This document shows positions 13,838-22,558 of a stretch of DNA of 41,015 nucleotides, in pieces. Positions within the stretch are counted from its first letter, which is position 1. Each line of letters begins with the position of its first letter. The notes beneath the pieces were generated by a model. That model made no database searches. It was given only the letters and a program-made list of their open reading frames with translations, and was not told the DNA's origin. The stretch is from Fidelibacterota bacterium (GTDB lineage: Bacteria; Fidelibacterota; Marinisomatia; Marinisomatales; TCS55), in NCBI GenBank assembly GCA_002724735.1, contig PBPT01000082.1:1-41015 (forward strand), given 5' to 3'. Made by a program: the position numbers and the translations under genes.

Positions 13838-14449
13838 CTATATGATATATTCTTTCATGTACTCACATGCTTCTTTGAATGTGAGATATCTGCCGCCTCG
13901 TACATTATGATCTCCGGGTACAAAACACAATGTCCAGCGTGGTTCGTTAGTAGGATTATATGTTGAATGTAATTGTCCTACGTTTAATAAACTAGGTGTG
14001 TTAGTGCCACACTCGTATACTAATGTGCAATCTTCTTTTTTTGCAAGTAAGTTTGTGTGTTGTCTTTCACTAAAATCATCATCCGGTTGTAATTCTTCAC
14101 CTAGCATTTCTTTTGCAGACTCTAAGTCTGTAATTTGTTTTGCATTTGCTGATTCCCACCATCTTACTGTGCCTTCCTTAGGTCCCCAAGTTACATTAAT
14201 TTTAGCACGATTATCTATAGTAAGATCATCAGCATGAATAGGCAATTCTCCTCCGTTAGGTGGAGTATAAAATACTTCTGTATGGTTGCAATGTAGCCCT
14301 ATACTTGCAAGCCATTTATCCATAGCCTCGTCTTTATAAGGCCAAATATCAATGTGTTGCATACTGTCTGGTACAGTTTCACATAATGGATGTTTAGATA
14401 TTTCAAACGGTAAATTTAAATATCTATGATATATGTTTTCTTGTTCCAA
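13838..14449 (-). CDS. 2OG-Fe(II) oxygenase-like protein
   Basis: 203 aa of the double-stranded beta-helix type. The iron triad is plausible: His and Asp in PIHADD near residues 70-75 (HxD), the distal His in VGQLHSTYN near 155-163, and an Arg in PRWTLCF near 168-174 positioned to bind 2-oxoglutarate. This resembles the hydroxylase-like oxygenases common in T4-like marine phages; the target is unknown. The start codon is TTG at 14449, with GGGAG at the right distance and no ATG in the next 28 codons. Confidence 0.75.
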   Translation of the reverse strand: MEQENIYHRYLNLPFEISKHPLCETVPDSMQHIDIWPYKDEAMDKWLASIGLHCNHTEVFYTPPNGGELPIHADDLTIDNRAKINVTWGPKEGTVRWWESANAKQITDLESAKEMLGEELQPDDDFSERQHTNLLAKKEDCTLVYECGTNTPSLLNVGQLHSTYNPTNEPRWTLCFVPGDHNVRGGRYLTFKEACEYMKEYII

Positions 14450-14461
14450 TTATCTCCCTTT

Positions 14462-14968
14462 CTAAACTAATTTTGAATACTCTATAACTTCACACTGTCG
14501 TGATATATCCTTTACAAAAAATGCACATTTAGGTCTTTCGCCTTGTGTGATTGGTATTGTTAATAATTGTCCATTTTTCATTTTTGGAAAATACCATTTT
14601 ACGTCTGTGTAGAAGTTAACGATATTTATTGGTGCAAAGTCTATCTTGTAGCTCGATAATGGATTAAATAAAAAAGCTTCAAAGCCTCTATCATTTAAAC
14701 TAGTTAAAGGAAGTATTTCTAAATCATTTCCACTTTCCGAACAACCTACAGCGATACTCCAATCGACAGGCATTGTTATTTCTTGCCCAGCAATGTTTAA
14801 TACCATAGCTGGAGAACTAAATGATTCTAAAAAAATCAATGGAACAAAAAAGAAATCTGGATTCTGTGGATCTGAATTATCAAGTACGCTAAAACGTACA
14901 TCGTCATCTATTTGTTCTGGTAAGTCCTCTAAACTAAAGCATTTATTTTCTAATGTTAATATTCTCAT
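14462..14968 (-). CDS. conserved hypothetical protein next to uvsW
   Basis: 168 aa, beginning MRILTLENKCFSLEDLPEQI. Rich in Phe, Ile and Pro, with predicted beta strands and no signal peptide. The middle (IAGQEITMPVDWSIAVGCSE) and end (ERPKCAFFVKDISRQCEVIEY) are conserved-looking, and I associate such a gene with the uvsW neighbourhood of marine T4-like phages. Function unknown. It follows uvsW with a 3-nt gap. Confidence 0.65.
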   Translation of the reverse strand: MRILTLENKCFSLEDLPEQIDDDVRFSVLDNSDPQNPDFFFVPLIFLESFSSPAMVLNIAGQEITMPVDWSIAVGCSESGNDLEILPLTSLNDRGFEAFLFNPLSSYKIDFAPINIVNFYTDVKWYFPKMKNGQLLTIPITQGERPKCAFFVKDISRQCEVIEYSKLV

Positions 14969-14971
14969 GTA

Positions 14972-16429
14972 CTAATTCCAATCAACCTTTTCTATGGTGA
15001 AGGGGTATTGAGCCTCCTTATAAAACTTCTTACGTTGTGTCAAATGTCGCTTCGCAAACTTACACGTAGAAGTTATATCCCATATTTGCACGAAGTCTTT
15101 ATCTTTTGCCTTTCTTACGCCTCTGCCTATTGATTGAATTACTCTTACAAATGACTTGCCTGGTTCAATTAGTACTAAATTAAATATCCTAGGAATATTA
15201 ATACCAACAGCCGCAACTCCGTAAGTAGCAATTATTACTTTGTTTGTTGCGTCTTGTATTTCGTCATATGTATCTTTTCTATCTTTTAACTTTACATCGC
15301 CTTTTATAAAAACACTATCTGGTATAATTTCTTGGAGCATTTCTCCTGCACTAATTCTATCAACTAAAATAAGTGTGTTGCCTGACTGTGATACTGAGTT
15401 TAAAAGTTTGCCTATATATTCAATCCTGTTAGTATTTGTAACAAGATATTTTAATTCTTCTTGATAGTTACTATGTGCTACTGTGTCAATTAACTGAACT
15501 ACATTCACATGGCAGTCTGATAACACACCTTTGTCTTGTAATTCTTTAGCACTAATGTTTCCTATAACTGGACCTAAACTTGCATGTATACTTTCAAACT
15601 CAAACTTTTCTTTAGGTATAGTGCCTGTTAGTCCCCAGCGTATTGGAGCATTACGTAAATTTTGTGTCAATAACTTTTTAAGTACTTCTGCTTTAGCTTG
15701 GTGTACTTCGTCGATAATTATAGTGCTTACACCTTCTAAGAACTCTGCAAGTGATAACACTGCATCTCCGTCTTTATGTTTCTTGTCAAGTATATTAAGA
15801 CTTTGCCAAGTACATATAGTGTGAGTCTTACCTAATTCCTTCCTATCGCCGAAGTACACCCCTACATCTAGACCACAATTTATGTAGTCCTCCTCCGTCT
15901 GTGTAACAAGACTTTTGTTTGGTACAACTACTATGCTACGCCCATATGGCTCAACTAATTTACTTAATGTTGCAGTAATTATTGTCTTACCTGCGCCTGT
16001 TGCAACCTCTTGTAAGCTTTGAGGATTTTGTAGGAAATTGTTTATAGTTTCAACTTGATAGTCTCTTAATTTAATTTTTTCTCCTTCTGCAGGATGTCCT
16101 TTTGGCCATGTTTTATCTTGCCAAAAGTCTTCTGTAATATCTGTAAAGTCTAAGGTAACAGGATGCCTGTTGTCTTGTATATCGATAATCTCAACATTAT
16201 TTCGTTGTAAAATGTCCACGATAGTATCAAGATGATTAACATATCCAGTACCACCAATGCCGAAAAAATTAACTTTACCATCCCACCTTCCTAACTTATA
16301 CTGTGGCATATATCGTGCATAAGGAACCTCGAACTTGAGTGCATTTGCAATCTTTCTACGTATGTCAACTTCAAGTCCTTCTAACTTAATGTTGACTTCA
16401 TCCTGTATCACTAATCTACAACTAGCCAT
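14972..16429 (-). CDS. uvsW: UvsW-like recombination helicase (SF2)
   Basis: RecG-like DNA/RNA helicase that resolves R-loops and branched recombination intermediates and ends origin-dependent replication in T4. The N-terminal UvsW domain ends in YKLGRWDGKVNFF near residue 44. The core has ATGAGKT (143-149), IIDEVH (238-243), GLTGT near 267 and QSIGRGVRKA motif VI. 485 aa against about 500 in T4. I start at the ATG at 16429 (MASCRLVIQDE), which overlaps the upstream gene by 8 nt. A longer ATG frame to 16462 overlaps 41 nt and adds residues unlike the T4 protein. Confidence 0.93.
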   Translation of the reverse strand: MASCRLVIQDEVNIKLEGLEVDIRRKIANALKFEVPYARYMPQYKLGRWDGKVNFFGIGGTGYVNHLDTIVDILQRNNVEIIDIQDNRHPVTLDFTDITEDFWQDKTWPKGHPAEGEKIKLRDYQVETINNFLQNPQSLQEVATGAGKTIITATLSKLVEPYGRSIVVVPNKSLVTQTEEDYINCGLDVGVYFGDRKELGKTHTICTWQSLNILDKKHKDGDAVLSLAEFLEGVSTIIIDEVHQAKAEVLKKLLTQNLRNAPIRWGLTGTIPKEKFEFESIHASLGPVIGNISAKELQDKGVLSDCHVNVVQLIDTVAHSNYQEELKYLVTNTNRIEYIGKLLNSVSQSGNTLILVDRISAGEMLQEIIPDSVFIKGDVKLKDRKDTYDEIQDATNKVIIATYGVAAVGINIPRIFNLVLIEPGKSFVRVIQSIGRGVRKAKDKDFVQIWDITSTCKFAKRHLTQRKKFYKEAQYPFTIEKVDWN

Positions 16430-17600
16430 ATATGTTACTATATCTCCTAAATGGACTACCATATTCTTCTCTAAAAAGAATTAAGTCACATTCATTCATA
16501 ATGTATGTGTTAACATTTTTGTCAAGATTACTTTCAAAGCAGATTGCCGCTGATGGTTTCCAATCAGCTTTAATAAGAACCTTTGGTAGTTTATCTTTAC
16601 TAATATACACTATTTTTGTATTTTTGTCAACCCAATTATTTAAATTCCTATGTTTAACTAACTCGTTAAATCCGTCATCTTTATGTTCTTTTCTAAATAA
16701 AACACTCTGTTCAGAACTATTAAGAATAGCTTTATAAAAATTTACAATAGGATGAATTTGCTTTTCTGCATTATCTTTATCTAAACAAATTAGCAACGGA
16801 AACCTATTTAAAATTAATAAATTAGAGAGTGTTTCTTCTAGCGTAACTTCACTAGGCTTAATTTGCATAGTAGGATTTTCTCTATACGCAATTTTTTCCA
16901 AAGTTGTTTTTGGAGTATAATCGTCTATATGTTCTAATCCATATTTAAATCTACGATCTATAAACCTTAATAAGCTAGTTTCGGTTAATTCTCCAATATC
17001 TTCTTTTATTAATGCTTTTGCTTTTTTGTGTACATTACGCAATTCACCACCATATATACCAGGCACATATTTGTCTTTTTGTGCTTCCATGTGTTTTATT
17101 TCGTGATATACTAATGCTATTTCTTTATCTACCTTAAAATTTTTATCTACAAATCTATTAAGTAAAAGTAAAACATTTAATTCTGTATAATTAAAAAAGT
17201 GTTCGTGTGAACCTTTCTTATGCTCATAGCCATCGGCGGCATTTGATATTTCATTAATAAGAACAATATCAGATTTCTTAAAAGGAAATCTAATTTTAAT
17301 TTTTCCTTCTTCTAATCTAATATATTTTTCCCTGTTAATAGTACGCAAAGGCTTACGCAGTTTTTTAATACAAGTTTGTAAGTCAATATCAAAATTATCG
17401 AACTGTGATTGATAATTAATTATCTTCTTTTGCATCAATGCGTATTGCCTATCAGTAAGAGGTGTGCCTTTAAGACATTGCCTAGCTATACTATACATTA
17501 TAGTATAATCTTCCTTAAACAACTGAAACTGGTCAGAGCCTTTCCTAAATCCAGCAAGTAATTCAAGGCAGTCTTCAATATTGGTAACATCTTCAAGCAT
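16422..17600 (-). CDS. conserved hypothetical protein, 392 aa, operon leader
   Basis: Not recognised as an enzyme. The N-terminal part contains TPLTDRQYALMQKKIINYQSQ near residues 47-67, a pattern (L..RQ....K...KY..Q) often found at the N-terminus of phage replication-associated helicase-like proteins. The middle is charged and helical; the end (VKHRNLNNWVDKNTKIVYIS, then DLILFREEYGSPFRRY) resembles a degenerate ATPase-like region, but I see no P-loop. It is the first gene of the long operon and lies directly upstream of uvsW, suggesting a recombination role. The ATG at 17600 has no Shine-Dalgarno sequence; the promoter predicts a leaderless message. Confidence 0.7.
   Translation of the reverse strand: MLEDVTNIEDCLELLAGFRKGSDQFQLFKEDYTIMYSIARQCLKGTPLTDRQYALMQKKIINYQSQFDNFDIDLQTCIKKLRKPLRTINREKYIRLEEGKIKIRFPFKKSDIVLINEISNAADGYEHKKGSHEHFFNYTELNVLLLLNRFVDKNFKVDKEIALVYHEIKHMEAQKDKYVPGIYGGELRNVHKKAKALIKEDIGELTETSLLRFIDRRFKYGLEHIDDYTPKTTLEKIAYRENPTMQIKPSEVTLEETLSNLLILNRFPLLICLDKDNAEKQIHPIVNFYKAILNSSEQSVLFRKEHKDDGFNELVKHRNLNNWVDKNTKIVYISKDKLPKVLIKADWKPSAAICFESNLDKNVNTYIMNECDLILFREEYGSPFRRYSNIYG
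16602..16630 (-). promoter_or_regulatory. possible internal sigma70-type promoter upstream of uvsW
   Basis: TTGACA (16625-16630), 17-nt spacer, TATATT (16602-16607), inside the 392-aa gene and about 170 nt before uvsW. The match is good, but an AT-rich sequence can yield this by chance. Confidence 0.35.
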
Positions 17601-17606
17601 AGTAGT

Positions 17607-17635
17607 ATTATAGCTTAATTAAGCTTAGATGTCAA
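17607..17635 (-). promoter_or_regulatory. consensus sigma70 promoter for the 17.6-7.4 kb operon, predicted +1 at the ATG
   Basis: Perfect TTGACA (17630-17635), 17-nt spacer, perfect TATAAT (17607-17612), then 6 nt to the ATG at 17600. The upstream KpsC-like gene ends inside the spacer. Confidence 0.85.
17612..17625. promoter_or_regulatory. operator-like perfect palindrome AGCTTAATTAAGCT
   Basis: A 14-bp perfect palindrome that fills most of the spacer and touches the -10 box of the promoter. A protein bound here would block RNA polymerase. No binding protein is identified; it also holds the stop codon of the KpsC-like gene. Confidence 0.5.
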
Positions 17636-18463
17636 GTGTTTTAATGGTTTTCCAGCTGATATTTCATCTAATGTATATTCAGTGTGAGCATAATCATTTA
17701 ACCATTGTTGTCTTTCTGGCATGTTAGGATTCATTATATCATGTAAGTTACTATTAGCTACATCATATGCTAGACTACTATTGCCTACAAAAGCTGGTAT
17801 ACCTGCTATAACGCTATGTGGTCCCGGATTGCTACTCCAACAAACAGTTGCCCATGCATTCCTAACATCGAAATCATAATCGTCATATGTACTTTCTATT
17901 TTTACAGGCGTTTGTCGTATTACATTTTTAAAATCTTTTTCTACATATTGAACAGGATATCTAGGATGCGGCCTCCAGTAGATAGGCATATCAGTATGTT
18001 CACGTATTGTATTAATTGTGTTTCCTAACCATGCTGTCATGTTAGGCATTCCTCTCCACTGCAAACTTTTTTCGTGTTGCCCACAGATAAGAATATACTT
18101 CCCTTCAGTCCTCCAAGGTTGTAGTTTTAATCCAAGTTGTTCCGCCCTACTGCTATTATTATTGCTAGGACCAAAGTAAGCATCTCTATTAATGCCATTT
18201 AGTGCAACCTTCCAAGTAGTTCCTCTTTTAATTCCGCCGACTTCTAATACTATTGTTGGCTTTTTGTTATGTTGGTTATTGTCCCATATATCTTTGTTCT
18301 GAGCCATTCTGCCATGCCAAAGAACGCTCCAAATAACATCAACATCACTGCCACTATCATTATTGCAAACATCATGACCAGCACCCACAAGACTGTTGCT
18401 AAAGGCATCAAATACCGGTCCGCTATTGAGTGCGCCATATTGCCTCCATAAACTAAACTTCAT
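17615..18463 (-). CDS. KpsC/KpsS-like capsule glycosyltransferase (paralog 1)
   Basis: 282 aa, GT-B-like. Its core reads GKYILICGQHEK (121-132), NTINTIREHTDMPIYWRPHPR (about 148-168) and WSSNPGPHSVIAGIPAFVG (about 209-227). This follows the order of KpsC proteins (VPGQVE..., then YKPHPD with the HP motif, then the acceptor loop with a Gly-x-Pro). KpsC and KpsS transfer Kdo from CMP-Kdo to build the capsule linker. One of four paralogs in this island; the C-terminal ERQQWLN, then DEISAGKPLKHL, recurs in the others. It ends inside the promoter of the next operon and overlaps the preceding GT by 11 nt. Kdo as donor is inferred from family plus the kdsA/kdsB genes. Confidence 0.75.
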   Translation of the reverse strand: MKFSLWRQYGALNSGPVFDAFSNSLVGAGHDVCNNDSGSDVDVIWSVLWHGRMAQNKDIWDNNQHNKKPTIVLEVGGIKRGTTWKVALNGINRDAYFGPSNNNSSRAEQLGLKLQPWRTEGKYILICGQHEKSLQWRGMPNMTAWLGNTINTIREHTDMPIYWRPHPRYPVQYVEKDFKNVIRQTPVKIESTYDDYDFDVRNAWATVCWSSNPGPHSVIAGIPAFVGNSSLAYDVANSNLHDIMNPNMPERQQWLNDYAHTEYTLDEISAGKPLKHLTSKLN

Positions 18464-19301
18464 TCCAATATGCTTCCTGCCGCCTTTCCATCAAATCTTT
18501 TCCGCGGCTACGGCCTTCTTTTTTTCTAGCACCTTTTAAGTGATCTAACCATTTACCTAATACACTATTAATTAACGGGTGACCACCTCCTCCTGTCTTT
18601 GCAGGGTTGTTGTATATGTTAGCACTATAGTCTAAAACAGATGGATAATTTACTTTCATGTTATTAAGTATGGTTCCAAAAACATAGCTATCACGCCATT
18701 CTTCTAACGTAAAGATACCGTTTTCTGCGTCTTCATATACACGTTCAAATTCTGCAATAAATTCTTTTGCAATTTCATTTTGTACATTTATTCCATAGAA
18801 TCCACACTCAGGCCATGTCTGCGAACCTTTACCACGCCCTACGTAAGTAATCCAACAATCATCTGGCAGTTGCTCTATAAAGTCTTCATATGACCACGGA
18901 CTATGAACAAATGTATCTGCATCCATCCAAACACACCAGTCCTTAGAGCGTTGTACAGCGTCATACACAGCATATGTTTTATTAGCAAACCTTATAGCGT
19001 CCCATTTAAACTCTTTATGCCAATCTCTTGGTCTTCGGGCTTTTATATCAGGCGGCGGAGTGCCATTTGCTTTTGGGTCATCTTTCCAACGCTGTTTAAA
19101 TGCAACAAGTTTTGGTAATGTTTCTACTGCGTCTAAAATTGTAATTTGTTCTGGATCTGGATTGTTTGGTTGGCAATTTTCTGCATATACAAGTAGCTTA
19201 ACTTTTTTATCTATATTTTTTGCAAAGCTATCTAAAAATCTTTGACCATATTGATCAAGACCTGATCGATGAAATGTTGTTAATACTGTTATTTCTTTCA
19301 T
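18453..19301 (-). CDS. GT-A glycosyltransferase (paralog of 26112-26894)
   Basis: 282 aa. The DxD metal site is in WMDADTFVH (125-129), preceded by KEFKWDAIRFANKTYAVYDA, a pattern shared with the protein at 26112-26894 (KKFKWNAIKFAHKTFPIFEE). A YVGRGKGSQTWPECGFYGIN block matches YLGRPSNTKTSYDECGLMGYN in that paralog. These features suggest an inverting or retaining sugar transferase that handles a nucleotide sugar; the sugar is not visible. ATG at 19301, overlapping the preceding KpsC-like gene by 4 nt. Confidence 0.8.
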   Translation of the reverse strand: MKEITVLTTFHRSGLDQYGQRFLDSFAKNIDKKVKLLVYAENCQPNNPDPEQITILDAVETLPKLVAFKQRWKDDPKANGTPPPDIKARRPRDWHKEFKWDAIRFANKTYAVYDAVQRSKDWCVWMDADTFVHSPWSYEDFIEQLPDDCWITYVGRGKGSQTWPECGFYGINVQNEIAKEFIAEFERVYEDAENGIFTLEEWRDSYVFGTILNNMKVNYPSVLDYSANIYNNPAKTGGGGHPLINSVLGKWLDHLKGARKKEGRSRGKDLMERRQEAYWNEV

Positions 19302-20236
19302 AGTGGTTTATCCGCCCATTGTCTAAGATGTTTCCATGCAGTGCCATCTTTTAATTCATCTAGTGTCCAATGCATTTGTGCCATTTTTTCAATCCAAGGT
19401 TGTCTATCAAAATGTGTTATATTTTCTAAATCAGCAAAATTTGTATGTGCAACGTCTTTGGCTTGGCTTCTTGTTGAGTCAGTTAGGAATACAGGTACAC
19501 CTTCAATTGCCGCAACAACTCCAGGACTAGAATTATGATTTACTAGGCAATGAGCTTGTGCTAAATCATGCATAATACTATCTGCATTTGATACTCTTAC
19601 ATTAGGCAAACGATATCTTGCAATACTACGTTTGTGCTCTAGTGTATTTTTATCTCCAGGATGAAACCTTACTACAATAACTCTATCAGAATACTTCCTA
19701 ATGTTTTGAACAGTTCTAACTACCCAAGGTAACAGTGGTTGATTATCCATACTCCATCCACCATCTCTTTGGCAACATATCAAAATATAATTACCACTAT
19801 TTTTCCAAGGCTTTAATTCTAAATTTAATCGATTTTTAATAAGTTCCCATCTAGAAGGATCAGGAGCACCGTTACAGTATTCTCCTGTAGTAGGAAAAAT
19901 TCCGTCATAACTGTATCTTAAAAATTTATTTGAATTACCAGGGTCTGCATACAAAAACAAGTTTGCATCAACAATTAATGTCCGTTTGCCTCTTCTTTTT
20001 TGATGTTCAATAACCCGTTTGCGTAAATCTAAATGTTTAGAACTTTTACTTCCAGGATGAACAAATCCTTGCATAACAGCAACATCTGCATCTACAACAT
20101 TGTAGTCTGTTACTATTGTTCCTTGGTCTCCGCTTTTCCAAACACCTTCGATTGCGTTTACAATAATAGCAGGTTTCTCAGGATTAGTGTTACCTGGCGG
20201 TATTCCCATTAGGTAACTTGCTACTGTAAAACTCAT
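19298..20236 (-). CDS. KpsC/KpsS-like capsule glycosyltransferase (paralog 2)
   Basis: 312 aa. YILICCQRDGG (140-150), NIRKYSDRVIVVRFHPGDK with the HP motif at about 182-183, then HNSSPGVVAAIEGVPVFL align block by block with the other three paralogs. The end (FDRQPWIEKMAQMHWTLDELKDG) is also shared. Likely retaining glycosyltransferase using CMP-Kdo or a similar donor. It overlaps both neighbours by 4 nt (ATGA type), so the island is translated as a coupled unit. Confidence 0.75.
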   Translation of the reverse strand: MSFTVASYLMGIPPGNTNPEKPAIIVNAIEGVWKSGDQGTIVTDYNVVDADVAVMQGFVHPGSKSSKHLDLRKRVIEHQKRRGKRTLIVDANLFLYADPGNSNKFLRYSYDGIFPTTGEYCNGAPDPSRWELIKNRLNLELKPWKNSGNYILICCQRDGGWSMDNQPLLPWVVRTVQNIRKYSDRVIVVRFHPGDKNTLEHKRSIARYRLPNVRVSNADSIMHDLAQAHCLVNHNSSPGVVAAIEGVPVFLTDSTRSQAKDVAHTNFADLENITHFDRQPWIEKMAQMHWTLDELKDGTAWKHLRQWADKPL

Positions 20237-21054
20237 TTAATATCATACTCCCTCAATATTGGCAACACATTTCCTGCAACCATTTCTTGTGGATTGAATT
20301 GACAATAACCTAGCCAGTTTTGCCAACCTATAACTTTTTCTTCTTCTACATATAGCGGGCTTTCAATATCTTTTAGATCTGTACCACATGCAAAGTCTGC
20401 CGCATTTGGTGCTAATGTAAAACAAGGAATGCCGTAGCCTATTGCTTCGGTTGCGGCAATGCTGTTATACGTTACAACAGCAAAAATATTATCTTCTTCG
20501 AACTGAGCGTATATACTATTATCCCTTACACGTTCTCTTCTTAATCCTTTGTTGCGTACTATTACTTCTCTATCGGTATATTTTTTAATGTCTGCAATAG
20601 TATTTGTTATCCATTCATCACGCTTAATACCATAAAAGGAACAGGGTTTATCGGAAGGTGTAACTAATAGAATAGGTCCACCATCTTTTTTCCAACCTTT
20701 AAATCTAATATCTTGGCTGTCAATGCAATTATCAAATCTGTCAGCTGGAAGATCAAATCTTGGTTGACTATGTTGCATACCGCTTGGTACAACACGATGC
20801 CAGTGCTTCTTTTTATTTAGATTTCCGATATACCCTGTATCTATATAGTAATATGGGCGTTTCTGATACTCACACATATTAACTGTTTTTCTTTGTGCCA
20901 TGCTCCTGAACACAACTGGGATTTCAGTATCCCAATGCTGTAAAGCTTTCCATCCTGGTATTTCTTCAGCTTGTGTACCCTGTGCAAAGCAACTTACAAT
21001 AGCATCTCTAGTATCTATTGCAAGCATATTTGGCCCTGTTTTTATCTCATCCAT
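20233..21054 (-). CDS. KpsC/KpsS-like protein, degenerate (paralog 3)
   Basis: 273 aa. It keeps the overall frame of the family (WKKDGGPILLVTPSDKP at about 121-137, NTIADIKKYTDREVIVRNKG, SIAATEAIGYGIPCFTLAP, WQNWLGYCQF). It lacks both diagnostic residues: the Gln of the first motif is replaced (VTPSD) and the His-Pro of the second is gone (RNKG in place of RxHP). It is therefore probably inactive as a Kdo transferase, has another donor, or acts as a structural partner. It overlaps the GT8-like gene by 8 nt. Confidence 0.65.
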   Translation of the reverse strand: MDEIKTGPNMLAIDTRDAIVSCFAQGTQAEEIPGWKALQHWDTEIPVVFRSMAQRKTVNMCEYQKRPYYYIDTGYIGNLNKKKHWHRVVPSGMQHSQPRFDLPADRFDNCIDSQDIRFKGWKKDGGPILLVTPSDKPCSFYGIKRDEWITNTIADIKKYTDREVIVRNKGLRRERVRDNSIYAQFEEDNIFAVVTYNSIAATEAIGYGIPCFTLAPNAADFACGTDLKDIESPLYVEEEKVIGWQNWLGYCQFNPQEMVAGNVLPILREYDIK

Positions 21055-21727
21055 TCATCATTTCCTGTAGTTCTTTCTTCCAAGTAGAATGATAAGCACA
21101 ATTTCTGTAGTTTTCAAACCACGGTCCGCCTTCAGTATAATGCAATGCTTTAGGAGAGCCGTCTTTGCCTTCTTCGTACCAGTCAGTCAGCCAATTCCAT
21201 TCATGACTAAGTTCACCGATTTCGGAATCTTCAAGCCAACTAAATCTATGCAGATATGCACCTGAAATATCAGGATTGTTAACTAAACTTCTATTTAACT
21301 TTACATTACTTGGGTGCCCGCAATTAAACAAAACAACACTAGACCAGTTCTTGCGGGGATAAACGGTCTGGGTTTGTCCATCCATCTTTATTCCTTCTTT
21401 AGGAGTGTAATCATGCTGAGCACACATTACTGCATACTTCTCATCAGCCTGATCAAATAAATTTTTTATATCATCTATGAAAATTATGTCGCTATCACAG
21501 AATAATGCCCAACCATCAAAGTTGCATAATTCTGGTACAAGAAACCTTGTAAATGTAAACTCAGTACTAGCTAGTTTATCTATTGGTCTGTCATACCAGC
21601 CTTGATCTCTTAATTCATTTTGTTTTAATGCTTTTACTTGCACACTTTTATTACGAACTTCGAGACTATGCTTACACACTTGATATGCAATATCTTCTCT
21701 AGTATCATATCCTACAAATACTTTCAT
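21047..21727 (-). CDS. GT8-like glycosyltransferase
   Basis: 226 aa. VFVGYDTREDIAYQVCKHSL at the N-terminus and the DxD metal site in ALFCDSDIIFID (74-85) are typical of GT8-like GT-A enzymes. NWSSVVLFNCGHPS near 127-140 is the usual region for acceptor contacts, and HYTEGGPWFENYR near the end includes a metal-ligand His. Donor and acceptor are unknown. The ATG at 21727 overlaps the nucleotidyltransferase-cupin gene. Confidence 0.8.
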   Translation of the reverse strand: MKVFVGYDTREDIAYQVCKHSLEVRNKSVQVKALKQNELRDQGWYDRPIDKLASTEFTFTRFLVPELCNFDGWALFCDSDIIFIDDIKNLFDQADEKYAVMCAQHDYTPKEGIKMDGQTQTVYPRKNWSSVVLFNCGHPSNVKLNRSLVNNPDISGAYLHRFSWLEDSEIGELSHEWNWLTDWYEEGKDGSPKALHYTEGGPWFENYRNCAYHSTWKKELQEMMNG

Positions 21728-22521
21728 AAATCATATCTTTCTATATCTTCTTCTGTTAATTTATTTGAGTCGCCCTTCCATATCTCTACAATATGAGCAG
21801 GTTCGCTTGTATCATTACACCCTTGATGCCATGTGCCTGCTGGTACATCAACAGGATTATTAGGATGTAAATCTCTTACAGTACAGCCTTCAAATGGGTC
21901 TGTGCTAATTCCTATGTTTGTCTTTATATAAGCTTTTCCACTGACTATATTCCATGTTTCACTTCTATGTTTATGTCTTTGCATACTTAACTTTGATTTA
22001 GGATTAATAACAAGTTCTTTAACTTGAAAGCCATCACCTTTATATAAGTTTCTATAATGACCCCAGGTTCTTTGTGTCTTTGGTGCTTTCCAATCTTCCA
22101 ATATCCAGCTACTAGAATTCTTTTTGTCTGTGCCTCCTACTCCAAACTCAAAACTTACATTTCTTTGATCTTTATACATTTCATATTCTGGAATATTTGA
22201 TTGCTCTCTATCACCACCATTTGCAAAAATAATTTGATCAGTATTTCCTGTTGTAGATAGCATATAAAATATAGCACCGCATGCTGTATTATCATCATCA
22301 TTGAAACTTATTACTTTATCTACAATTTCTAGTTCCTTTATAATACTAAGTCTTTCAGTAAAAGGCATAAAAGCTTTGCCTTTTTTTCTAGCTAACCATT
22401 CATCGGAATTTAAACCTACAACAAGCTTATTACCAAGTTTTTTTGCGGCTTTAAAATAAGCAATATGTCCACTATGTAAAGGATCAAATCCTCCTGTGAC
22501 TAATACAAATTTTTCGTTCAT
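21724..22521 (-). CDS. nucleotidyltransferase-cupin fusion (HldE-C-like + PMI-like)
   Basis: 265 aa in two parts. Residues 1 to about 135 form a cytidylyltransferase-like domain with GGFDPLHSGH (10-19, HxGH) and a KNSSSWILEDW end, resembling the ADP-heptose type (RfaE/HldE C-terminal). Residues from about 150 carry WGHYRNLYKGDGFQVKELVI and QRHKHRSETWNIVSGKAYI, the cupin pattern of type II phosphomannose isomerase (the C-terminal part of ManC). I know these usually as separate proteins or with other partners. It likely makes a nucleotide-activated sugar for the island. Overlaps the GT8-like start by 4 nt. Confidence 0.8.
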   Translation of the reverse strand: MNEKFVLVTGGFDPLHSGHIAYFKAAKKLGNKLVVGLNSDEWLARKKGKAFMPFTERLSIIKELEIVDKVISFNDDDNTACGAIFYMLSTTGNTDQIIFANGGDREQSNIPEYEMYKDQRNVSFEFGVGGTDKKNSSSWILEDWKAPKTQRTWGHYRNLYKGDGFQVKELVINPKSKLSMQRHKHRSETWNIVSGKAYIKTNIGISTDPFEGCTVRDLHPNNPVDVPAGTWHQGCNDTSEPAHIVEIWKGDSNKLTEEDIERYDL

Positions 22522-22558
22522 GCTAATACTTATATATGTAGATAATGATTTTAAATTA

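Noticed and set aside
16505-16520. TTGACA inside the 392-aa gene near 16515
   Set aside because: The box at 16-17 nt is CATTAT or ATTATG; weak compared with the pair at 16602-16630.
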